Below are positions 1 through 11,667 of a DNA stretch of 64,000 nt, in pieces (the stretch's first letter is position 1; every line of letters starts with the position of its first letter). A model generated the notes under the pieces. The model searched no databases. It was not told where the DNA came from and was given only the letters and a program-made list of their open reading frames with translations. The stretch comes from Plutella xylostella (taxonomy: Eukaryota; Arthropoda; Insecta; Lepidoptera; Plutellidae): contig NC_064008.1 of assembly GCF_932276165.1 (NCBI RefSeq), positions 2,547,001 to 2,611,000 on the forward strand, in the 5' to 3' direction. A program made the translations under genes and the position numbers.

Positions 1-5
1 AACAA

Positions 6-1706
6 TTGAAGGAGAAGCTTACTAGCACCCCAGTGCTGCAGATTTATGACTCTAAGTTAGAAACAGAGCTGCATACAGACGCATCTAGTGTGGCATATGC
101 TGCTATATTGATGCAGAGGAGCAATGAAGATGGTTGTTTGCATCCTGTGTATTACATGAGCCGTAAGACCACAGACGCTGAAAGTAGATATTCAAGTTAT
201 GAACTTGAGGCACTAGCCATCATAGAGGCAATAAAGAAGTTTCGAAAATACTTATTTGGGATTAAATTCAAAATAGTAACTGATTGTAAAGCTTTTCAGA
301 TGACGCTCATGAAGAGAGATATGTCTACATCCACAAGAGTGGCCAGATGGATAATGCTCCTTCAGGAGTACAACTTCACGGTGGAGCACAGAAAGGGATC
401 CCAAATGCGACATGCAGATGCGCTGAGCAGAAACCACTATGTAGCAATGATAACATCTGATTTTCAAGAGAAACTGAAGCAAGCCCAACTGAGAGATGTT
501 GCTTTAAAGGCGGTAATGGAGATTTTGAAAGAGAGACCATATGAAGACTATTGGCTTGAAAATGGGCTATTGTTTAAGGGTCCCGAGAAGCATCTGGTGG
601 TACCTAAATGCATGGAGATGGAGCTGATACGTCAAGCTCATGAAAACGGTCATTTTGGCAAGAAGAAAACAATTGAGTTACTGAAAAAAGATTATTATGT
701 CAAGAATTTGGATAGAAAAGTGGAGGAATACATTCAGACTTGCATACCATGCTTGTTGGCTAGCCGGAAGACTGGTAAGCAGGAAGGTTTCTTATCACCA
801 ATCGATAAGGGTGAGCTGCCACTAGACACATTGCATATCGACCACATCGGACCAATGACAGAGACCAAGAAACAGTATAATTATATTTTAACGATGATTG
901 ATGCATTCACCAAGTATACATGGATATTTCCTACGAAGAGCACAACAAGCAAAGAAGCGATAGATAAATTGAAGATTCATCAACAGCTGTTCGGAAACCC
1001 AAGACGAGTGGTGACAGATAGAGGCACGGCCTTCACAAGTAAAGACTTTGAAGAATACTGTGAGGAGGAGAAGATACAGCATATCACAATTACCACAGGA
1101 ATCCCTCGAGGTAACGGTCAAGTGGAGAGGATCCACCGAGTAATTATCTCAGTGTTGACGAAGATGTGTATCCAGCAGCCGGATATTTGGTACAGACATG
1201 TAAGTCGCCTACAGCAAGCTTTGAACAGTACTTACCAAAGAAGCGTTGATTCTTCACCATATGAGCTACTGATTGGTACGAAGATGCGATTAAAGGAAGA
1301 TACCGAAATATTAAATTTAATTCAACAAGAAACAAGAGACATCTTTATGAGTAACCGGGATGAACTGAGAGTTAAAGCTAAAGAACAGATTTTGAAAATT
1401 CAACAAGAAAACAAAAAGAACTATGATAAGAAGAGAAAAGAAAGCACACACTATCAGATAGGGGATTTGGTCGCTATAAAGAGGACACAGTTTGGTGTTG
1501 GCATGAAGTTGAAACCAAAGTACTTGGGTCCTTATAGAATAACCAAATCGAAAGGTCTCAACAGATATGATGTCGAAAAAGTGGATATGTCCAAGGAAGG
1601 ACCTAAAAAGACTTCAAGTGCTGCTGATTTCATGAAGAAATGGCCTGGCGGAAATATGGATAATAACACACTGTCTGAGGATGATGGCAACAGCAGTGAA
1701 GACTGA
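6..1706 (+). CDS. pol: Gypsy pol C-terminal part: RNase H and integrase (partial)
   Basis: This is the last 566 readable codons of a retrotransposon Pol polyprotein. The reading frame runs open from the window edge, so the true start is upstream. In order: an RNase H domain (about residues 1-145, with TDAS, YELEALA and TDCKAF carrying the acidic residues); an HHCC zinc-binding integrase N-terminus (about 210-255, ending CIPC); the integrase catalytic core (about 270-390) with acidic residues in IDHIG, TDRGTAF and GQVERIH; and a C-terminal module with a KYLGPY motif. The protein would cut the RNA strand after reverse transcription and insert the cDNA. No stop or frameshift is visible, so this part is intact. 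Confidence 0.93.
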   Translation: MKEKLTSTPVLQIYDSKLETELHTDASSVAYAAILMQRSNEDGCLHPVYYMSRKTTDAESRYSSYELEALAIIEAIKKFRKYLFGIKFKIVTDCKAFQMTLMKRDMSTSTRVARWIMLLQEYNFTVEHRKGSQMRHADALSRNHYVAMITSDFQEKLKQAQLRDVALKAVMEILKERPYEDYWLENGLLFKGPEKHLVVPKCMEMELIRQAHENGHFGKKKTIELLKKDYYVKNLDRKVEEYIQTCIPCLLASRKTGKQEGFLSPIDKGELPLDTLHIDHIGPMTETKKQYNYILTMIDAFTKYTWIFPTKSTTSKEAIDKLKIHQQLFGNPRRVVTDRGTAFTSKDFEEYCEEEKIQHITITTGIPRGNGQVERIHRVIISVLTKMCIQQPDIWYRHVSRLQQALNSTYQRSVDSSPYELLIGTKMRLKEDTEILNLIQQETRDIFMSNRDELRVKAKEQILKIQQENKKNYDKKRKESTHYQIGDLVAIKRTQFGVGMKLKPKYLGPYRITKSKGLNRYDVEKVDMSKEGPKKTSSAADFMKKWPGGNMDNNTLSEDDGNSSED

Positions 1707-2336
1707 ACTAGCTAAAGTAATTATTTTTTTAACCCATTTTGTATGTTGCAGGTCCTCACGCGATGGTCATGACATTGTGTTCCATTCAAAACAAATAGGC
1801 ATTGCACTAGTTAGTAAAATTATTTCAGAATAGATTTTCTACTTAAATTTCAGTTACTTACACAATGTGTCAAAATGTTATTTTCATAATACCTATAAGT
1901 ACAGTTAAACTGTGTTGTTTACTTAAGATTTCATATTGTAAGCTATAAGTTTTCATACTTACCTAATTAAATCTAGAATTAAAAGTATGTACCTACATAA
2001 GGTTTTAGTTTAAAAGTTTCTAAATAATGTTGTATTGTTGTTATGTCAGATAAGAGTTTGATACTTACATAGGACTCATACAAATAAATATATACCTAAC
2101 TATTAAGTTTTGAGTTGTACCTATTTTGTTTTCAGTATGAGATAATGCTGTTTTGTTGTTATATTATAAAGTTTATGATTAAGAGATAAATAAGTAAGAT
2201 ATACATAGGAGATAATACATGTTACCAAGTTGTTCAGTTTTGAGTTTTGATGTAAAATAATGAGTTTTTTTTTATGTGTAACTTTATGTGTGCACTAAGG
2301 TTAGTCTAGGGTCAGACTAAATGCAGGATGGCCGAG

Positions 2337-2510
2337 TGTGGGAGTGAGATAGTATGAGTGAGCGAGTAAGATGATAGGAAATGGTAGATGGCGCCACTGG
2401 CGATTCATATTATAACCTTGTTGTCATGTTGTGTGCACTCGCAAGAGACTCGCAAGTTATTAATTAAAATAAACGTGTAAAACCAGTAATCTGCGTCTAA
2501 TTTCCCCACA
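2337..2510 (+). repeat. 3' LTR of the gypsy element (174 bp)
   Basis: Starts TGTGGGAGTG directly after the polypurine-like stretch and ends CCCCACA, so it has the TG...CA form. It contains attaaaataaa, a likely polyadenylation signal. The start is fixed by the same junction in the related element at 47499-50351. The 3' boundary is inferred from the TG...CA rule and from the 180-bp LTR of the relative. Confidence 0.8.
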
Positions 2511-2933
2511 TATATTTCCTGATATTTTAAACTTTATTTAGAACCTGCACCATAGTCAATAATATTAACCAGCACTGGTGCTATAAATATACCTACGCTG
2601 AGTAAAGTAGCGACCCTTTTGGTTTTAATAGTCTTTCGTGCTATTACTATGGCTCGATTTCATCCCTAAAAACTAACACTTAAAATACTAATAGCTTATT
2701 GCAATCACCAACCAACCTAACCAACTGGTCCACATGAGATTTGGCTGCAAACCACATCATAAACTTCACTACTCTACCACCGATATAAATCAAACTTACA
2801 GTTTAAATTCAACTCTTACGGCGCACGTATTAAGAACCGCACAGAGTGTAGCGTGTTCGGTGCCGCATCATAAACCCAGTTGGATGTAGGGAAATCTTGT
2901 AGACGGGGATATGCATCAAATATTACTAGGAGT
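2511..2933. other. Unassigned AT-rich DNA
   Basis: No open reading frame, hairpin or recognisable repeat end was seen between the gypsy LTR and the next MITE. Confidence 0.5.
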
Positions 2934-3125
2934 AAAGCTGCGTACAGACCGGCTAAACGAACGCCAAAGAAACGGGTTTCGTTGACCTTCGTTGCGGCAA
3001 TCTGCCCTGTATCATACAGGGTGTTGCAAAAAGGGTATACTAAGCCTATCCTACTAAGCCTAATAATAAATATCCATCGTTAGGCGTTCGTTGGGCGTTC
3101 GTTGGGCCGGTATGTACGCAGCTTA
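2934..3125. mobile_element. Foldback MITE, about 190 bp
   Basis: The left end reads AAGCTGCGTACAGACCGGC and the right end is its inverted copy with one mismatch in the first 19 bases. The inner arms carry the motif GTTCGTTGGG more than once. The middle holds a fragment (gggtgttgcaaaaagggta, 3019-3037) belonging to a second family seen at 25606 and 59658, so this is a small nest. No coding capacity. Confidence 0.75.
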
Positions 3126-3272
3126 ACGCAATTCGGGATTTTATGAGTCGTTCAGCAAGGCAGGTTGGTGTGTTCAATAAGAACACCACAGATATCTAGG
3201 CACATGAAAAAAAAACGAAATTCCAAATTACCTACTACGGTTTAAGTAAGTACATTGAATTGAACCTAAAGG

Positions 3273-3452
3273 TAAGCGTCCACCTATCGCATCGGTATCG
3301 TAGGTATCGCACCACACGGATTTTCATAAATGTACCTATAGAGAAACGGCGTCGGCAATGCCGATGAAGTGGACGCACTTATGTGAATTTCTATACAAAG
3401 AATACTGCATACGATGCGTCCGTTGCGTACAACGCCAAAAGGTGGACGCTTA
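3273..3452. mobile_element. MITE with 13-bp terminal inverted repeats, 180 bp
   Basis: The left end is TAAGCGTCCACCT and the right end is its exact inverse, AGGTGGACGCTTA. The interior is not coding. A target-site duplication is not clear. Confidence 0.75.
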
Positions 3453-4590
3453 AGTATCTTTAATTTTCCCAAATAGGTATATTACATACATTGGTCCTTA
3501 ACTATCTACATAGCATTAAAGCTGAAGTCAACATAACAGCGGCACTGCATTGTTTACAGGCTGTTACTAAAACTCTACATCACATATGTACACAAACGCT
3601 AAATCCCTAGTAAACCACTTGAGTACTAGAACAGGACCTAGGTTGTAGCCAAGAGCTAAGTCCGGATTAAGTGTTGGAGCCTTGTAGCGTACTTTATTCA
3701 CAACACGTTGAGATATGTTAAGCCGACTATTAAGTACGGGGCCTATTCTGAAAGCTCTAGGTCTTAGGATAGGCTAGGTATGGTAAATAAAGATTTTAGT
3801 TAGATAACAACCGCTATTCTAATATGGTAGACTATACTTAGGCCATTTTTCTTTGAAAGATCGGCCAATTAATTACAAAGATTTAGTGCCAATTTCTCCA
3901 TTCTCTGTTAAAGCATAACTAAGGAGTAGTGGTTAACTTTTGACACATCTGTAAAGAATTTAATATGGAGATGACATACTCGTATAATTGATAAATTTTT
4001 CCCTGGTTACGATCTAACCGACTATGGAGAAATTGGACCTAAGAAAGCAAAGACGCTTTTAAAACTTAATATCAAAGTAGATATGTTATTAGTACCTACA
4101 TGATTCATTTGACTACTATCCCATCCATCAACTGAACTTCTAACTTCGTCAGTTAATGCATATCATCAAAATATTTACGATACTTTACTAAACATATTAA
4201 TCGTTTAATATGAGACCGTAAAGCAAGAGCATTAAAATTGGAATTCCTGTAGCAGTGTGTATCAATATATCTACTGGCTGACGTACTACCGTCATATCCG
4301 CTTGCGAGACTACTTCCGGTTCCGGCTCAGCGGCCATCTTGGAGGAAATTGACGGAATTTAACGGTTCTTTTTTATTTCATTGAATTCAAAAGATGTCTT
4401 GGAATTTATTCTGGTTTAATATTTCGAATATTCATGATCAGGAGCATTATAATTATCTAATAATACGGAAAAATACAATATTTTATTTTAGTAATAAGTA
4501 AATTTTATTAAATATAAAATACTTAAACAAAATTAAAGGAACATTTATAAGTAAGTATGTAGTAACTATTTATCACTCGATAACAAAAAA
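3453..4590. other. Unassigned intergenic DNA
   Basis: AT-rich with no supported coding region. Nothing further was recognised. Confidence 0.4.
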
Positions 4591-5156
4591 CCGGCCAAGT
4601 GCGAGTCGGGCTCGCGCACAAAGGGTTCCGTAGCAGCAAATATAATATTACAGTTAAATCAACCTATCTCAAAAACTATAAGAGATACTTTGATCAAACC
4701 AAAAATCGTTGAAAGAGTTAATTAGCATGCATCACCTCTATTTTTTTTAGAATTTTATACCCCGTAGTTATAAAAATAGAGGGGGGGGGACATACTTTTT
4801 ACGACTTTGAGAGCTGATATCTCAAAAACCGTTCACTTTAAGAAAAATGTTTTTTAGAAAACTTTATATCATTTTAAAAGACCTTTCCATTGATACCCCA
4901 CACGGGTATGTACATCGAAAAAAAAAATTTCATCCCTCAGTTACATGTATGGGGGGCCCCACCCCCAATTCTTTTTTTTACTATTTAGTGTCATATTTTT
5001 GTAGCGGTTCATACAACACATATTCCCATCAAATTTCATCACTGTAGTACTTATAGTTTCCGAGTAAATCGGCTGTGACAGACGGACAGACGGACAGACG
5101 GACATGACGAAACTATAAGGGTTCCGTTTTTGCCATTTTGGCTACGGAACCCTAAA
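4591..5156. repeat. Interspersed repeat beginning CCGGCCAAGTGCGAGTCGGG
   Basis: Starts with a motif very common in moth and butterfly genomes. Near its ends it has agggttccgtag and the inverse ctacggaaccct. A short tandem array of gacggaca lies at about 5083-5103. It has no coding capacity. The family name and class are not determinable from this window. Confidence 0.6.
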
Positions 5157-5236
5157 ATAAGTACATCAAAACAAAATACCATCGCATTTTTAGAAATTTT
5201 GCACTGGCGAATACTGTTTAATTCAGATCTTAGGCA

Positions 5237-5968
5237 CAATGAACAACATTTCAAAAAACTAAAGCTGCTATAAATCGAAAACCATTTCGAGATTTAGCTC
5301 TAAAGGCCACAAAAAAAATGTTTTTGTATTTTTTGGATGTATCATTTTCGAGAAAATCATAAAATAGTAAAAAAGTGCTGATGACGTCATGCATCAGGTG
5401 CGATGCATTTTGATGATCAAAGCCTATAGATTTAAAAACAAAGTAACTGTCACTTTCATTTTTGATTGACGTTGACGTTTTATCGTGACGTTGTTGTTTA
5501 TTTGGGTCATTTTCATTAATTCTGTTGTGACACTTTCTGACTATTTTTTTAATTTATTATTAAGAGATGACCTCTATATAATATGTCACAGAGCATGCCA
5601 CCGCCTACACAGTTAAAAAAATGCTTCTGCTTATTTTTTTACATGATAAGTACCTACTTTCCATCATCAGAAATATCAAGGTCATTTGAAAATGACCCAT
5701 TTGTTGGTTGGCATGTAAACAAAGTTTAAATGTCACTTGTCAGTGTCATTTATGTTTTTTTTCGAGACTTAAGCAATAGACAAAAATAAAAATTGAGCCT
5801 AATATGTGACGTCACTTCCGGTTTTAAAATAATTAACTTTAAAGTTAAAAATAACATGCAAAAATTTATGTATATACAAAATAAAAAAATACAGGTCCAC
5901 TAATTTTCTATAAACTTTCCGAATAACTAATAAAAATATAGGGTAAAGAAAATGAAATGTTGTCCATT
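5237..5968 (+). mobile_element. Non-coding TIR element, copy 1 (732 bp)
   Basis: Ends in inverted CAATGRACAACATTTCA, the last bases being less conserved on the right. The same sequence recurs in opposite orientation at 47060-50675 (interrupted by a gypsy element) and as a left-truncated copy at 52884-53361. All copies share a segment mentioning tgacgtcacttccggtttta. The length without inserts is about 730-760 bp and no transposase is encoded, so it is a non-autonomous DNA element. It ends about 250 bp beyond the 3' end of the GH27 gene. Confidence 0.75.
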
Positions 5969-6220
5969 ACATGTCATATTGAAACAGTTCACATCCTCAT
6001 GTTGTATTATTATTATTATCACAGAGGAAACAGTGTGTACACTACTGCATCTGTAAACAAGAAAATAACAATACTATGTTATAAAGTACTTAAATTTATA
6101 CAATGGCGGAAAGTCAGTCATTACAGTCGAATTAGCGTAGTGCTTTCACAACACGTAGTATTCCATCCTTTGGAGCCTCGATTCGCTCGACATTTGTCTC
6201 CTAATGTACTTGATTTATCA

Positions 6221-9200
6221 TTAATAATGTCTATAGGTAGAGAAAATAAATAACCTACCACTGGATGGGACAGTCACATGTATCGGTTCCCGAGATGTTA
6301 TGTTTTTCAAGAATGTTCTGTTCAAAACGTCCTGAAATGAAAATGAATATTTTGAAATGGTGTTTTGTACAGAAAGAGATGCGAACGGAGAGTAGTTTTT
6401 AAAAATTAACGTTCATCAGAAATTTTTATATTTATACGATGAATAAAAACATTTGAGTTTGACTTTGTATACTGTCCAGCAAAAGGACTATAATTTTTAT
6501 CACACAAATGTTAAAATTTGTGTGTATGCAATGTTTGTAATAATAAAAGTTAAACGTATTAATCTCAAACTAGGTAAGCTAGTAGTAACTTAAGAAATAT
6601 AGGTAAGTACAATCTTTGATTATATAGGTACAACCCGAAGGGTACAACCTGGGACAAAGAAACCTAATCCCCGAACCGATTACAATGCTGCGAGCACTCA
6701 CGTTTCTTCACCCCAGAATATACAACAAAAACCCAAAAAGCTCACCATCACAGAATACCTCCTAGTGAACGGTTCACAGACGGCATACTTGTGCAGAAAG
6801 AAGGGGATAGTGACGTCACGGAAATGGAAGTTGACGACGGCGAACGAACAAGCTGGGTTCATGTTGCCCTTTTTAGGTTCGTGGGGCTTCACCCAAATGG
6901 TTAGGAACGGGTCTATAGCCTGGAAATTTTGGATTTTTTAGAGCTTCCTGTTCTTGCGTGTAAGTGTTGTGAAAATGTATTAGGTAAGTATGTTTTTCAA
7001 GGTAAATAGAAGAACTTGATAGCTTGGAGTAAATCTTCCCGAATGGGGTAAAGGATATATTTTATAACTTGAAACAGATACAAGTTATTTTTTAAATGCT
7101 TGTCTTGTGTGCTTGTCTAAGCTGGAGTAATTAATGCATATAAACTATACAGTGTGCTATATCTTACACATAATGCATCATATACCTAATATATGTGGTA
7201 ATGGTAATTATATCATCATTCAGCATATAACAGAAGAGTTGTACTATTTGCAGATGAAAACAGTAACTAAGCTTTCAGTATTTACAATAAGCACTCACAA
7301 ACGGCTGAGCCGGCACTGCCATCATATCCTGGTTGATGGCTACCAAGTCTTTATTCAGTAACAGTTCTTTCTCTTTTTGACTGATAGCGTCGAGGTTGCA
7401 ACTGATCAGTAGCGGAGCGGGCAACATGGCGTAGACTACCATTTGTAAACGCAGCCAGCCGAATGAGTCAATTCCTTTCGTTGGATTCAACCCTCGGCCT
7501 ACAAGGAGCTAGAATTGATGGAAGAGGTTATTATTGGTGGTTTCTACAAGGTGTTGGAAAAAGAGTATATAGTAAACCGAAAGAAGATGACTCAGGAGGT
7601 AATTTTGGTATTTTTTTATTCTACGACCATTACAAATTAGTGGGTACTTGTTTTTCTATTGGTACCTACGCGTATAGATAAAGAAATAAAATAAAAATGG
7701 CGACTGTTCCATATTATTATGTGGGAGCAGGACAGGACGAGATAGCATGACTCCTTCTGCCATTTTCAAACGGCTAATTAGTATCTAGGCCTTGAAAGAA
7801 TTCTAATTCCGACAGTAACTCATACCTAAATGTTGTTGTTGTCAAAATATGGAGCTACATTACCATGTCTGGATCAAACCATTGACCTGGTCCGTGGTAC
7901 TTCTTCATCAAATCGTAGCTACTTTCGAAAAACTTGACAGTGTGGTAAATGTTTCCCGCAGTGTGGAAAATATCGTGATACGTACGAAACAGATTGCAAT
8001 GCTCCACTATAGGCTCAAAGTTTACCTGGAAAATATCGGGATGGATTGTAAATATTTAGATGGGATGGACTGTTTTGCATGCATCGGTTTGAAAGAAAAT
8101 TGTTGGTGAATTTATTATTATGGGATTGCAAAAACGTGCCAATAAAATGGTGGCTTTATAATCAAGGCATCGTCTACCAGTCAATAAATGAAGTGTAATA
8201 AAATATGTACCTACCTATCTAGAATAATTGTAAAACGGTAGATATGTACTTTTATTGTAAGAACGTGAAACGTGACGACATTAATTTGATAACGTGTAAC
8301 TAGAATTTCTCCGAGGTCGTATCGGCTATCACTGTTTCAGATATAGCTCATAAAAATTGCAATCTAATCTACCTAAGCATGAACAATTAAGTCCTGCTCA
8401 ATATCACAACGCTACATGTCATGTTTAAGTTCTGCTTAACGTGTTGAGTACTGGGATTGCTGGCAGAAAATCAACAAGGTAAAAATATGGATGCTGATAT
8501 TCGCGAATAAACTATGCCAAATACAGTTAGGTATTTCAATGTTATTTCCCAATTTCATTAGGACTAATATGACACTGAATAGTGGCTGCAACAAACCTTT
8601 GTCCACTGCAAGAGTATATAGTGCCACAAACTTATCTGTTCCGGTGACAGCTCAAATAAATCTGTAATATTTCTTAATTCTATAAGATTTTAGAAAGAAA
8701 GAAAGAAAGATAAAACTTTATTTGACAATGACAGCAATCATACTTAATTATATACACAATAATACAGAACTTACGTATAAATTTGCTGTCCGCCAAAAAG
8801 GCGTCCACTCAGCTATTGCAGCGCCCTTGGCCACAGCCAAGGACACTGCGCTTAAGTTTTAAGTTTGCTCGTATTGTTATTTCGCTCTTGCGGTGTTAAT
8901 AAACCCATCTAATGTTTTAAAATATACAATTCATTAGTAAGTAATGAGATATGGATCAATTTAGTTCGCTGTCACCGGAACAGATAAGTTTGTGGCACTA
9001 TATACGGCATGAGTGTCGATTTTACAAGTACGTATAGACGTTTGCGGCCACTACACGGGGTGATAAACTCGTTTAATGCGAGTTCCACCAATCACAGCGC
9101 CGTATTTATAGCGAATCGTAATTTAGTGACTTTTATCTACGTCGATAACGAACCCGTGGTACCGCAACTTCGCTGATTAAGATAAATTTATATATTAAGC

Positions 9201-10689
9201 TTAAGCACTACTCACCATTTTATTCTCTATAAACTGTATGTAATACGGCCAACTGCAAGTGTACAGAATCGGGCGACCCGTTTTATTAAGAGTGCGGCTT
9301 AAATCTATGTACCCTGGAATGGAACGTGCGTATAAACATTTCGTGGGAATTCGATTGTGTCGCTATTTTTGGTCAAGTTACGTGAATGGCAGTGTACGGT
9401 TCAGAATGTATGCTCTGTGGTTCATACAACATAGAACAACATAGGCCCCGGTTCGACCCTTGGATAGAAAATGGATGGGCCGATTTTTATGAAATTTGGC
9501 ATGTAGTAAGTTGGATTAAAACATAGGATACTTTTTATCTCGGAATTCCTATGGAATTTTTTTTAAGCCGAAATGAAGCCCGTGGAAAAAGAAGTTTATT
9601 ATAATACTTCACATAAACTACCTGTATTCAAATAGTCCGCTTTAATAAAACACCCGTCCACTTTAAGGAAGTCTACATCCCAGCTGGCGAAGGTTGCGGA
9701 GTCAATATCGAAGTGATCTCTGATCCCCGGGTACCCTTTACAAGTGTAGGTGCCCAGGCTTGTGTACATGCCAAACTTTAGGCCTTTTGAGTGTATCTAG
9801 AATTAGAATTGAAAACTAACTACTGTGGTTATGGCTGAGAACTGGGGCTTTGGTTTTTGAATGATAAGTTTTATCCACCTTTAGTTATAATAATTATATG
9901 ACATTTGTATACTTTTGCTTGGAGTTAAATCATTACAATGTTATGGAAACAGGTAGGTACATACCTACTCATTTGAAACTCAAAATTGTTGTAGATCAAA
10001 TTAAATATGATAAATTAATGGCCTGCATTAGTAAAATTATACTTTTGACTGTGTCTTACCACTAAATAACAAGACAAATAGTACTAACATAATCAGCCAA
10101 GAACTTCATCCCTCGCGGGAACCTCTCTCTGTCTGGCACAAGTTGTCCGAACTCATTCCTCTGTGGCTCTGACCAGCAATCATCTATGATGACATACTCG
10201 TAGCCGGCTTCAATGTAGCCGTCGTTGAACAAGTGATCTGCTACTGACATTATTAGACTTTCACTGCAAGTTATTTATCTATTTCATTGATTATTGCACA
10301 AATATTTATAAAATATAAGTGTACAAAGGCTTCTTCATGCTATAAGCATTTTCATTAATGTTAGATGATCTACAGGTAATATAAAACAGTCTGGTTACTA
10401 AGTTCCTTCCATTCCATCTGATATACTTACTTATAGGAAACTAGTAACATTAAAAAAGGCAACTTAAAAGTATAAAACATAATTAAGGGAAAGTTTAAGA
10501 AACTTTTGAATGCTTTAAAAAAACTTACTCCAAACATCTGACTGTAGTATTTTTGCAGTCAACCTGGCACTCGTGGTAGCCCCACGACAGCCACCCCATC
10601 GGAGGCTTCAGGGCTAAGCCATTATTCAATAGATCCACAAGTGCAGGAAATAAAATTAAAAGTGATAGAACACCGAAACACAAACTCAT
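6221..10689 (-). CDS. GH27 alpha-galactosidase / alpha-N-acetylgalactosaminidase, 8 exons, 421 aa
   Basis: A lysosomal or secreted retaining glycosidase removing terminal alpha-galactose or alpha-GalNAc. Exons (minus strand): 10689-10529, 10263-10089, 9796-9622, 9313-9216, 8025-7864, 7508-7299, 6919-6746, 6331-6221. All introns are GT-AG and the exon phases join to 422 codons including the stop. Residues 1-20 form a hydrophobic signal peptide. The mature part opens with LALKPPMGWLSW. Asp159 in LKVDGC is the expected nucleophile and Asp254 in the DPDM motif the expected acid/base. The substrate loop reads YTCSWPYY (188-195); its serine resembles GalNAc-type enzymes, whereas alpha-galactosidase A has glutamate there. 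Oddities: Tyr194 where human NAGA has Ala, and Phe253 where the family usually has Asn. The start is the only Met before the signal peptide; an acceptor-like aactttcag lies 15 bp upstream, so a non-coding first exon is possible. Intron 4 (1190 bp) holds a MITE. Confidence 0.93.
8617..9002. mobile_element. MITE family TATAGTGCCACAAACTTATC, copy A, in GH27 intron 4
   Basis: Long inverted ends: TATAGTGCCACAAACTTATC at 8617 and its inverse finishing at 9002. Flanks suggest a TA target duplication. Compared with copy B (14122-16548, about 158 bp without its insert), this copy is interrupted by a LINE 3' fragment at about 8693-8900. Confidence 0.8.
8693..8900 (-). mobile_element. LINE 3'-end fragment nested in the MITE
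   Basis: Read on the minus strand it contains caatagctgagtggacg and ends tgtcaaataaa followed by a tttc simple repeat. The same 3' sequence occurs at about 17950-18218 on the plus strand with an attct tail. It is therefore the truncated end of a non-LTR element. The clade cannot be assigned. Confidence 0.55.
9087..9119 (+). repeat. CCAAT-containing module, copy 1
   Basis: Contains accaatcac, then tttatagcgaatc. It is related to modules at 11202-11244 and 16626-16664. Like the one at 16626 it lies about 80 bp beyond the right end of a TATAGTGCCAC MITE. It lies in intron 4 of the GH27 gene. Function unknown. Confidence 0.4.
9470..9600. repeat. Diverged copy of the common aaatttgg / cggaattcc repeat in GH27 intron 3
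   Basis: Contains gaaatttggcatgtagtaag and tttttatctcggaattcc in the same order as the better copies at 29007-29210 and 58548-58765. Non-coding. Confidence 0.45.
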
Positions 10690-11201
10690 GTTCACTTCTA
10701 GGCTGAAAGTTAAATAAAAACTAATTAGGCATTTTTTCGCATAGCCAGTTTTTGGTTTATGTTTTATTGTTTAATATTTTGTATTAAAACTTAATCGTTT
10801 TCAGTTTGTTTTGATTTTTTCCACGACTGCACTCGCTTTTTCATAAATCACAACACAAACAAGATGTCAATTTGTGCAAACTGTCAATGTCAAAACTGAC
10901 ATTGAAAAATTTGGCAGTGACAGATGACCATAATAGACAACATTCGTACTTTTTTTTAAACAGTGAACAGAGTTTTTTTTCCAGAAACACAGTTAGGACC
11001 CATTTCCGCTTTCAGAACTTTTCAGTTGGACTGTAGATACTTAGATACTTACCTAATTTCAATAAAATTACGTTCGTAGGTACTCGTATCAATATCCCTA
11101 GACCTAGTTACTACCGATTTATGATAAGCACGTGCGGCGCGTGGACTAAATTGTAATCATCCAATCAAAATCAATGTGACAGTAAAGCAATTACCGGGGA
11201 A
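10690..11201. promoter_or_regulatory. Upstream region of the GH27 gene, promoter not resolved
   Basis: This region lies upstream of the minus-strand start codon at 10689. It is AT-rich with several tgacattg/caatgtca words and no convincing TATA box. The CCAAT module at 11202-11244 is about 510 bp upstream of the start codon. Assigning promoter activity is an inference from position only. Confidence 0.25.
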
Positions 11202-11244
11202 CCAATCAGCATGCTTTGCAGCTTTTAATTTATAGCCAATCAGC
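11202..11244 (+). repeat. CCAAT-containing module, copy 2
   Basis: Contains accaatcagc and tttatagccaatcagc, each including CCAAT. Near-identical spacing of the two CCAAT boxes is seen at 16626-16664 and, degraded, at 9087-9119. Another ccaatc lies about 40 bp before it. It could be a promoter fragment or a piece of an interspersed repeat. Confidence 0.45.
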
Positions 11245-11466
11245 GTGGTCCGCGAAAGGCCGCAGTTTGTCGGGTGAATGGGGCGCAATGGAGCGCAATC
11301 ACAGATGTCAAAGTTATCAGCCAATAAGAGGTCTTAATTTGTGACTGAGACGGCGGCAAATTTGTTTATCGAATAAATCATGATCTACCCGACTCTGAGT
11401 AGGTAGTGAGTACCCTGACGTAACAGCGTGGAATTTTTTAACCTCCCCTGACCCGGGCCTCACAAA

Positions 11467-11667
11467 GGCCCGAGTCTCCTATTTACGCCGTATTTCGCGT
11501 CCAGCGTCACGCCGCGCCGTAGGCCGCGTCACGATGCTCACTATAGAAATGTACTGATGCGGTCTCCCTCACACGCCGACGTTGGCGCGTAGATGTAGTG
11601 ATCATCGTGACGCGGCCTACGGCGTGACGCTGGACGCGACCTACGGCCTAAATAGGAGACCCGGGCC
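11467..11667. mobile_element. GC-rich foldback MITE, about 200 bp
   Basis: The left arm starts ggcccgagtctcctattta and contains gcgtccagcgtcacgccg. The right arm is the inverse, ending aataggagacccgggcc. The arms pair over most of the element, leaving a short loop near 11535-11590. No coding capacity. Confidence 0.75.

Larger units (their letters stand above)
1..2510 (+). mobile_element. Ty3/gypsy LTR retrotransposon, 3' part (5' end outside window)
   Basis: The window opens inside the pol gene. After the pol stop at 1706 comes about 630 bp of AT-rich 3' untranslated DNA, then a purine-rich stretch (aggatggccgag) directly before an LTR beginning TGTGGGAGTG at 2337. The same stretch and the same LTR start occur in the gypsy element at 47499-50351 (minus strand), so the two belong to one family, although the remainder of their LTRs differs. 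Protein order RNase H, integrase, GPY-type tail confirms Ty3/gypsy rather than Copia. The 5' LTR, gag and reverse transcriptase lie outside the window. Confidence 0.9.

Noticed and set aside
5083..5103. CRISPR-like short repeats (gacggaca)
   Set aside because: Simple tandem repeat without spacers in a eukaryotic interspersed repeat.
5957..6253. 98-codon plus-strand frame
   Set aside because: It lies over the end of a TIR element and antisense to the last GH27 exon.
8436..8627. Minus-strand coding-looking sequence with a YSCS-like word as the missing GH27 exon
   Set aside because: The true exon was found at 9216-9313, with correct splice sites, phase and the TGRPILYTCSWP motif.
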